Part shown: positions 1 through 4,193 of the stretch, piece after piece
How the letters are laid out: each line of letters opens with the position of its first letter
Position numbering within the stretch: position 1 is the stretch's first letter
Assembly: GCA_003518755.1 (NCBI GenBank)
Contig: DOYA01000010.1
Location: forward strand, 5,490-11,305
Length of the DNA: 5,816 bases
Reading direction: 5' to 3'
DNA from: Clostridiales bacterium
GTDB taxonomy: Bacteria > Bacillota > Clostridia > TANB77 > CAG-508
Program-made: the position numbers and the translations under genes
The notes under the pieces: model-generated
Databases searched by the model: none
What the model was told of the DNA's origin: nothing
The model's input: only the letters and a program-made list of their open reading frames with translations

Positions 1-4
1 TTAT

Positions 5-90
5 TGGTGGGCAGAGATGGATTCGAACCATCGTACGCTCTCGCGGCCAGATTTACAGTCTGGTGCCATTAACCACTCGACCACCTGCCC
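5..90 (-). tRNA. tRNA-Tyr (anticodon GTA)
   Basis: Read on the minus strand this folds as a complete class II tRNA. The 7-bp acceptor stem pairs 84-90 with 9-15 and has one G-T wobble. The D-arm has a GG in its loop. The anticodon stem CCAGA/TCTGG closes the loop CTGTAAA, with GTA at 54-56. The T-arm is GATGG-TTCGAAT-CCATC (16-32). A long variable arm carries a CGC-GAGA-GCG hairpin (36-45), as expected for bacterial tRNA-Tyr. The discriminator base is A (position 8) and CCA is encoded at 5-7, so the gene ends at 5. Tyr is assigned from the anticodon and supported by the long variable arm. Only 4 bases remain beyond the 3' end, so it cannot be seen whether other tRNAs follow in the same transcript. 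Confidence 0.97.
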
Positions 91-116
91 ATATATACTT
101 TAACAGCACGTTCTTA

Positions 117-145
117 ATTATAATGTTATTTTTATCATTTGTCAA
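117..145 (-). promoter_or_regulatory. Consensus sigma-A promoter for tRNA-Tyr
   Basis: On the minus strand a perfect -35 (TTGACA, 140-145) and a perfect -10 (TATAAT, 117-122) are separated by exactly 17 bp. Transcription should start near 108-111, giving a leader of about 20 nt before the mature tRNA 5' end at 90. An A6T6 tract (155-166) sits about 10 bp upstream of the -35 and could act as an AT-rich UP element or a bend. The orientation and distance match a strong, independent stable-RNA promoter, so the tRNA does not depend on read-through from the ROK gene. Confidence 0.88.
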
Positions 146-188
146 TAGTTTACTAAAAAATTTTTTCATTTTCAAAATGGAACACACT

Positions 189-1070
189 TTAAATTGTTGC
201 TCCAATTATTCCTGCATCATTCCCAGATTTTGCAGTTTGAATTATTATATCTTTATTATGTAGTAATTCCATGCCTTTAATTCTCTCTTTTAATGGTTCT
301 AAAAGCAAATAATCATATCTAGCAAACCCTCCTCCAATTACCACAATATCAGGATTAAATTTATTGATTAGTATTGATAGTCCTAAACATAAATCATTTA
401 TATATTCTTCTATAATATCTTCTACTTTTTCTTGATGTATTTTGATTTGTTCTCTTAAATCAGGTCCAGATATATCGTATGAAAGTCCAAGTCTTTCAAT
501 AATTTTATTCTTAAACACTAAAATACTTCCATACCTTTCAAAACACCCTTTTTTTCCGCATTTACATTGTATTCCATTTTCTTTTATAATAGTGTGCCCC
601 AATTCTTGATATTCTGGATTATCAACAATTTTTCCATTAAGTAAAATATTTCCACCAATACCTGTACCAAGGGTTAAAAATAATATTTTTTCATAATTTC
701 TTAAATTACTATATACATATTCCCCAATTGCTGCACACATTGCATCATTTGAAATATTAACTTTAACTCCAGTCTTTTCTTCTAGTAGTTTCTTAATATT
801 TAAATTTTTAATTCCAATATTAGGAGATACAAGTATTATACCATCTTTTATTGTACCAGCCATGCCAATCCCAATTTCAGAAAAATTGTATATGCTTTTT
901 AAATGATTAACAGTATTTACAATATATTCAATTGCAACTTTAATTACATTCTTTTTTTCTTCGACTGTAAAATCCTTTTCATATTGTTCTATAACTTGAT
1001 AGTTGTTATTTACTACACCAACAGAAACATGGCTACCACCTAAATCAATTCCAATTCTAATATTATCCAT
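189..1070 (-). CDS. ROK-family sugar kinase, glucokinase-like
   Basis: This 293-aa protein is full length for an ROK (repressor, ORF, kinase) sugar kinase. The N-terminal phosphate motif is GIDLGGSH (7-14). The catalytic Asp is D109 in the NISNDA segment. A second glycine-rich ATP-binding motif, LTLGTGIGG, lies at 132-140. The ROK signature follows, with E156, H159, the zinc-type cluster C169-x-C171-GxxG-C176, and E178; in the family these bind sugar and Zn. A C-terminal IGGG lies at 245-248. It has no N-terminal helix-turn-helix, so it is a kinase rather than a NagC/XylR-type repressor. It would be cytosolic and phosphorylate glucose or a related hexose with ATP; sugar specificity (glucose, mannose, fructose or an amino sugar) is not settled by the sequence. 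The ATG start is supported by GAAAGGA 8 nt upstream. It appears monocistronic, between the repeat region and the tRNA. No convincing terminator follows its TAA. Confidence 0.92.
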   Translation of the reverse strand: MDNIRIGIDLGGSHVSVGVVNNNYQVIEQYEKDFTVEEKKNVIKVAIEYIVNTVNHLKSIYNFSEIGIGMAGTIKDGIILVSPNIGIKNLNIKKLLEEKTGVKVNISNDAMCAAIGEYVYSNLRNYEKILFLTLGTGIGGNILLNGKIVDNPEYQELGHTIIKENGIQCKCGKKGCFERYGSILVFKNKIIERLGLSYDISGPDLREQIKIHQEKVEDIIEEYINDLCLGLSILINKFNPDIVVIGGGFARYDYLLLEPLKERIKGMELLHNKDIIIQTAKSGNDAGIIGATI

Positions 1071-1078
1071 ACAAATAT

Positions 1079-1085
1079 TCCTTTC
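1079..1085 (-). promoter_or_regulatory. Ribosome binding site of the ROK kinase gene
   Basis: GAAAGGA on the minus strand ends 8 nt before the ATG at 1068-1070. This supports that start codon. Confidence 0.75.
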
Positions 1086-1189
1086 AATTTGTTACAGTTC
1101 AGTAAAGAATATAAATGAATTATTTATTTATAATTTACATCTTTCTGTCTTATACATTTTCCAATAATTTATATTTCTTGAAATATTTC
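1086..1189. other. Intergenic leader of the ROK gene, no clear promoter
   Basis: Very AT-rich DNA between the ROK ribosome binding site and the first repeat. TATATT- and TATAAA-like hexamers occur on the minus strand, but none has a recognisable -35 at 16-18 bp. The ROK promoter is presumably here and weak or activator-dependent, but I cannot place it. No RNA gene or coding region is seen. Confidence 0.5.
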
Positions 1190-1211
1190 GGGCGATTAAA
1201 ATCGCCCCTAC
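1190..1211 (-). repeat. REP-like palindrome with GTAG foot
   Basis: The arms GGGCGATT (1190-1197) and AATCGCCC (1200-1207) are perfectly complementary around a 2-base centre; as a hairpin this gives 7 bp and a 4-nt loop. On the minus strand the tetranucleotide GTAG (1208-1211) stands directly 5' of the stem. GTAG followed by a GC-rich hairpin is the layout of REP elements mobilised by RAYT (Y1/HUH) transposases. The stem is strikingly GC-rich against its AT-rich surroundings. It overlaps the start of the first 155-bp repeat by 3 bases. No transposase is present in the window. It could also act as a transcriptional barrier or terminator stem, although no clean T-tract follows it. Confidence 0.6.
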
Positions 1212-1363
1212 TTGCCGTTGAAAAAGAATTAAATTTTGACAAGGCAAAAACTTGCGAAAAAAGCGGAGTGTACATATTGTACATGAGCATTTTTAAGCAA
1301 GTTTTTTACACCAATGTCTTCTTCTTTTGTAAAAAAACAAATCAAAAACGAGTATTGCTAGGC
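1209..1363. repeat. 155-bp direct repeat, copy A
   Basis: This 155-bp unit recurs in the same orientation at 1433-1587 with no gaps and only 3 substitutions by hand alignment (1257 A/C, 1307 T/A, 1312 C/T). Inside it is a long interrupted hairpin. The outer stem AAAAACTTGC (1246-1255) pairs with GCAAGTTTTT (1297-1306). An A5/T5 stem follows (1258-1262 with 1290-1294). Then comes an internal loop GCGGA (1263-1267) facing GAGCA (1285-1289), and an inner stem TGTAC/GTACA (1269-1273 with 1279-1283) over the loop ATATT. The plus strand happens to be open across the unit, but nothing suggests translation. It is probably a non-autonomous mobile or dispersed element; the family is not identified. Confidence 0.9.
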
Positions 1364-1432
1364 TGAGGCTGTTCGAACGATAGTGAGTTACAGAGTCAGT
1401 ATGCAGAGCAGGCAAAATTTAAACCTGCCTCA
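1364..1432. repeat. 69-bp spacer with 6-bp inverted ends
   Basis: The segment between the two 155-bp copies starts with TGAGGC (1364-1369) and ends with its exact reverse complement GCCTCA (1427-1432). Near its right end GCAGG (1408-1412) can pair with CCTGC (1424-1428). It begins and ends exactly at the repeat boundaries. It may therefore be a module of the same composite element or a short insertion between two copies. It contains no open reading frame worth calling. Confidence 0.55.
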
Positions 1433-1587
1433 TACTTGCCGTTGAAAAAGAATTAAATTTTGACAAGGCAAAAACTTGCGCAAAAAGCGGAGTGTACATA
1501 TTGTACATGAGCATTTTTAAGCAAGTTTTTAACACTAATGTCTTCTTCTTTTGTAAAAAAACAAATCAAAAACGAGTATTGCTAGGC
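1433..1587. repeat. 155-bp direct repeat, copy B
   Basis: Second copy of the unit at 1209-1363, offset by exactly 224 bp. Its hairpin consists of the outer stem 1470-1479 with 1521-1530, the A5/T5 stem 1482-1486 with 1514-1518, the internal loop GCGGA (1487-1491) facing GAGCA (1509-1513), and the inner stem 1493-1497 with 1503-1507. The near-identity of the copies points to recent duplication or insertion, or to gene conversion. Copy B abuts the third hairpin directly at 1588. Confidence 0.9.
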
Positions 1588-1648
1588 AAAATTGCATGAA
1601 AAAAGCGGAACATACGTATTGTATTTGAGCATTTTTTCATGCAATTTT
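1588..1648. repeat. Diverged third copy of the core hairpin; possible pilC terminator
   Basis: A perfect 17-bp inverted repeat (1588-1604 with 1632-1648, centred on TTGCATG) encloses the same internal loop as copies A and B: GCGGA at 1605-1609 facing GAGCA at 1627-1631. The inner stem is ATAC/GTAT (1612-1615 with 1621-1624). Both stems differ in sequence from copies A and B yet remain paired. The outer flanks of the 155-bp unit are not recognisable here. It lies 37-97 nt beyond the pilC stop on the minus strand and its 3' arm ends in TTTT. It may therefore end transcription of the pil genes, although the AT-rich stem makes it a poor classical terminator. Confidence 0.8.
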
Positions 1649-1684
1649 AACAACGCAAGACGAAGTTTTTCATTTGTTTTAGCA

Positions 1685-3028
1685 TTATAAGTAGGCATCG
1701 AACAAGAAATTTCCCATATATACCTGCACCATAGGTACAACAACAACAACAACAAAGAAGATTAGAACAATTCCAACAACACTATACATAACCTGTGGTA
1801 AAGTTTTCATGATTTTTTCTAAAGTGTTATCTATATCAATTTCCATATATTCAACTAATTTTTCCATCATTTCTGTTAAATCGGTCTGCATACCAATTTT
1901 AAGCATTTCTGTAATCATAGGAGAAGCAAGCCCAGATTTTTCAAAAGGTTCAATCCATGATTGTCCTATCATAATATTTTTTATTGAATTTTCTATTATA
2001 GAAAGCATTACATAATTATTTGTAACATTTTTGCCAACTTCAATTGATTCTTGAATTCTCATTCCATTTCTTAAGTTCAAAAGCATAGCCTTCATAATTC
2101 TAGAAAAATCTAATAAAAATATAAGTTTTCCAAATATCGGCATTGTATATTTAAAATAGTGAAATTTATACTTACCTTTTGGAGTTTGAATATATATTAC
2201 AAGAGCTGCAATTGCAATTACTATTATAGCAGTTGGTACTGGCCAATATTTAAGCATTGCATTAACTACTCCTTGAAACCATATTGTTATTCCAGGAAGT
2301 GTTGATTTTGTACCAACCTCTTCAAATACTTTTTCAACTTGTGGTAAAGCAAATAAAGTACCAACAAATAACATAACAATTAATAATATAAATTGTGCAA
2401 TATTAGGAATTAATATTGTTTTTAGTCTTTTTGTAATAGCAGCTGTACTATCTAAATACTCTACTGCTTGAAGTAAAGCGTTTTCAAGAGAACCCGATAA
2501 TTCTCCAACTTTTATCATATTTATATAAATATATGGAAATATATTTGAATAATACTCCATTGTTTTATACATATAATCACCTGCTTCAACACCAGCTAAA
2601 ATATCTTCTAGTATTTCTGCAAATGTAAGATTTTCAGTACTATCAATAATTGTTGTTAAAGCATGTACATTATTAAAATTTGCTTTTTTCAATAAATAGA
2701 AGTTCTGAGTAAAAATTGCAATATCTCTATCTGTAATTTTATCAGTTGTACCTAGATAATTATTAACTTTATCTTTTATGGTAAGTTTTCTTCTATTATC
2801 ATTCATTGTAACATTAGTATTAATCTTTTCAATATTATTATTTATATTAGAAATATTTTTCTTCTTTTTTACTGAATGAGTTTTTCTTGCCATATTTTGA
2901 GTAACTGATATTGGATATAACCCATTAGCTTTTAATTTTTTTATTAGTGTTATTCTATTTCCTTCTTCTACTTTATTGCTAACAATTCTTCCATCTTCAG
3001 TTAATGCTCTAAAATTAAAAGTAGCCAT
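1685..3028 (-). CDS. pilC: Type IV pilus inner-membrane platform protein PilC (GspF family)
   Basis: A 447-aa polytopic membrane protein of the PilC/GspF family, the platform on which the PilB and PilT ATPases act. The N-terminal ~45 residues (MATFNFRALTEDGR, then GNRITLIKKLKANGLYPISV) are the usual small cytoplasmic domain. A Lys/Asn-rich low-complexity linker follows (about 46-95). The first T2SSF domain (about 100-230) carries the GELSGSLENAL motif at 175-185. The second (about 302-435) has a degenerate counterpart at 378-385, GMQTDLTE, lacking the usual Glu-Thr-Gly. Hydrophobic segments lie at about 205-228, 262-281 and 412-432, the last with six consecutive valines. Length is slightly above the ~400 aa typical of the family because of the linker. 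The start follows AAAGGA by 12 nt. It is the last gene of the pilB-pilT-pilC run. GspF of type II secretion is the alternative; the adjoining PilT argues for pili. Confidence 0.92.
   Translation of the reverse strand: MATFNFRALTEDGRIVSNKVEEGNRITLIKKLKANGLYPISVTQNMARKTHSVKKKKNISNINNNIEKINTNVTMNDNRRKLTIKDKVNNYLGTTDKITDRDIAIFTQNFYLLKKANFNNVHALTTIIDSTENLTFAEILEDILAGVEAGDYMYKTMEYYSNIFPYIYINMIKVGELSGSLENALLQAVEYLDSTAAITKRLKTILIPNIAQFILLIVMLFVGTLFALPQVEKVFEEVGTKSTLPGITIWFQGVVNAMLKYWPVPTAIIVIAIAALVIYIQTPKGKYKFHYFKYTMPIFGKLIFLLDFSRIMKAMLLNLRNGMRIQESIEVGKNVTNNYVMLSIIENSIKNIMIGQSWIEPFEKSGLASPMITEMLKIGMQTDLTEMMEKLVEYMEIDIDNTLEKIMKTLPQVMYSVVGIVLIFFVVVVVVPMVQVYMGNFLFDAYL
1737..1756 (-). repeat. GTT trinucleotide tract coding Val in the last PilC membrane segment
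   Basis: Five consecutive GTT codons followed by GTA encode Val426-Val431 in the C-terminal transmembrane helix of PilC. Slippage here would change the helix by whole residues without breaking the frame. Confidence 0.7.
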
Positions 3029-3040
3029 AATTTTTTTCGT

Positions 3041-3046
3041 TCCTTT
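3041..3046 (-). promoter_or_regulatory. Ribosome binding site of pilC
   Basis: AAAGGA on the minus strand, followed by a long A-rich 12-nt spacer to the ATG at 3026-3028. It lies within the 50-bp gap after the pilT stop. No promoter is visible in that gap, so pilC is probably translated from the pilB-pilT transcript. Confidence 0.65.
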
Positions 3047-3078
3047 CGTAATGAATCTTAAAAATTAAAACTAATATT

Positions 3079-4176
3079 TTATTCATTATGTTTAATCTTC
3101 ATTTGCATAATAGTTCTATTAAGGATTTCAATATTTTTTTCTTCTATTTGTGCTTTTGCTTGTTCTAAAGTAAGTTTTCCCTTAACAAAACATTCAGCTA
3201 GAGAATTAATAAGACCTATACTTCCTTTTTCAGATGCACTTTGAATAGCATCTTCTATTTCTGATATACTTATTTTCTCTTTTCTAATTATACCTGATAC
3301 AATATTATCAACAACCATAACTTCAGGTATTAAAACTAGTTTTCCATCAACCCCTGGTAATAGTCTTTGAGAAATTACTAATTTTAATATTGATGATAAC
3401 ATATATTTAATTTGAGCTTGATCTCTTACTTCATAAAAATTAATCATTCTATCAATTGTTTCTGCACAAGATTTTGTATGAAGTGTTCCTATAACTAGAT
3501 GTCCAGACTCAGCCATCTCTATTCCAGCTTCCATAGTGTCTTTATCACGAATCTCTCCAATAACAAGAATATCACAGTCCTCTCTTAAAGAGTTTTTAAC
3601 TCCTTCATGAAAGCTTAGTGTGTCACGCGCAAGTCCAACCTCTTTTTGAACAATTAATGATTTTTTTGAATGATGTTTATATTCAACTGGGTTTTCTAGT
3701 GTAAGAATTTTTCTATTTTGATTTTCGTTTATATCATTTATAAGTGCATTTAAAGTAGTTGTTTTACCTGAGTTGGTCTTTCCCGTAACTAATATAAGTC
3801 CTTGTGGTTGATATGTCATCCTTCTAACAATATCCGGAACTCCAAGAGATTCGTAAGTTGGTAAAGTATTTTTTATAATTCTTAAAGTTGCAATTGGAAT
3901 ACCATCTGTTGAAGAAATATTAACCCTAAAACGTAATCCAGCATATTCATGTAAGGTATCTAATTTTCTAGTTTCCTGAAACACTTTATCAGCTTCAATA
4001 TTCCCTTTTACTAAATAATCATATATCTCATTCATATTTTCTACAGTTAATACTTCACCAGATTCAGCTGGTACAAGCTCTCTAATTATTCTTAACATTG
4101 GCTTATTATCTACAATAAAATGAATATCTGAAGCATCTTTTTCAATTGCCTCATCTAATATTTTATTTATATTCAT
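3079..4176 (-). CDS. pilT: PilT-family twitching/retraction ATPase
   Basis: A 365-aa secretion-superfamily ATPase of PilT size and layout. It has an N-terminal PAS-like domain beginning with ASDIHF (15-20) and then a RecA-like core. Walker A is GKTNSGKT (132-139). The Asp box is TLENPVE (159-165). Walker B is ILVIGEIRD (203-211) with E208. The His box is GHLVIGTLHT (225-234). It lacks the Cys-pair metal-binding insertion of PilB, as PilT proteins do. The PilT AIRNLIRE motif has only a loose counterpart, VSGIIRKEK (293-301). In the family, PilT hexamers power pilus retraction at the cytoplasmic face of PilC. Two oddities are Asn162 where the Asp box normally has Asp, and Asn135 in Walker A where PilT usually has Gly. 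The start is fixed by AAGGAGG overlapping the pilB stop. A PilT paralogue with an altered role is possible. Confidence 0.88.
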   Translation of the reverse strand: MNINKILDEAIEKDASDIHFIVDNKPMLRIIRELVPAESGEVLTVENMNEIYDYLVKGNIEADKVFQETRKLDTLHEYAGLRFRVNISSTDGIPIATLRIIKNTLPTYESLGVPDIVRRMTYQPQGLILVTGKTNSGKTTTLNALINDINENQNRKILTLENPVEYKHHSKKSLIVQKEVGLARDTLSFHEGVKNSLREDCDILVIGEIRDKDTMEAGIEMAESGHLVIGTLHTKSCAETIDRMINFYEVRDQAQIKYMLSSILKLVISQRLLPGVDGKLVLIPEVMVVDNIVSGIIRKEKISISEIEDAIQSASEKGSIGLINSLAECFVKGKLTLEQAKAQIEEKNIEILNRTIMQMKIKHNE

Positions 4177-4184
4177 CTTTAGTT

Positions 4185-4193
4185 CTCCTCCTT
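4185..4193 (-). promoter_or_regulatory. Ribosome binding site of pilT overlapping the pilB stop
   Basis: AAGGAGGAG on the minus strand shares its first two A bases with the TAA stop of pilB (4192-4194) and lies 8 nt before the pilT ATG. It is the strongest Shine-Dalgarno match in the window. The overlap implies translational coupling of pilB and pilT in one transcript. Confidence 0.88.

Noticed and set aside
146..188. Intrinsic terminator of the ROK gene
   Set aside because: The only dyads are CATTTT-C-AAAATG (167-179), too small and AT-only to form a stable stem, and the A6T6 tract. Neither makes a credible GC-rich hairpin followed by a T-run.
63..263. 66-codon plus-strand frame at the left edge
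   Set aside because: It begins inside the tRNA-Tyr gene, crosses its promoter and ends antisense to the ROK gene; no ribosome binding site is seen.
1115..1366. 83-codon plus-strand reading frame crossing repeat copy A
   Set aside because: It has no ribosome binding site. Its 5' part is AT-rich leader DNA, and its 3' part is the repeat, including a hairpin with palindromic constraints. Copy B is also open for about 50 codons but has no start, and one of the three differences between copies is a radical Ala/Glu change. Best explained as chance openness of a non-coding repeat.
1209..1648. CRISPR array
   Set aside because: The repeats are 155 bp, only two full copies exist with one 69-bp spacer, and the third element shares only a hairpin core. 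Unit size and spacing do not fit CRISPR, and no cas genes are present.
1809..2015. 68-codon plus-strand frame
   Set aside because: It lies wholly antisense to the well-supported pilC coding sequence and has low-complexity Ile/Ser composition typical of a shadow frame.
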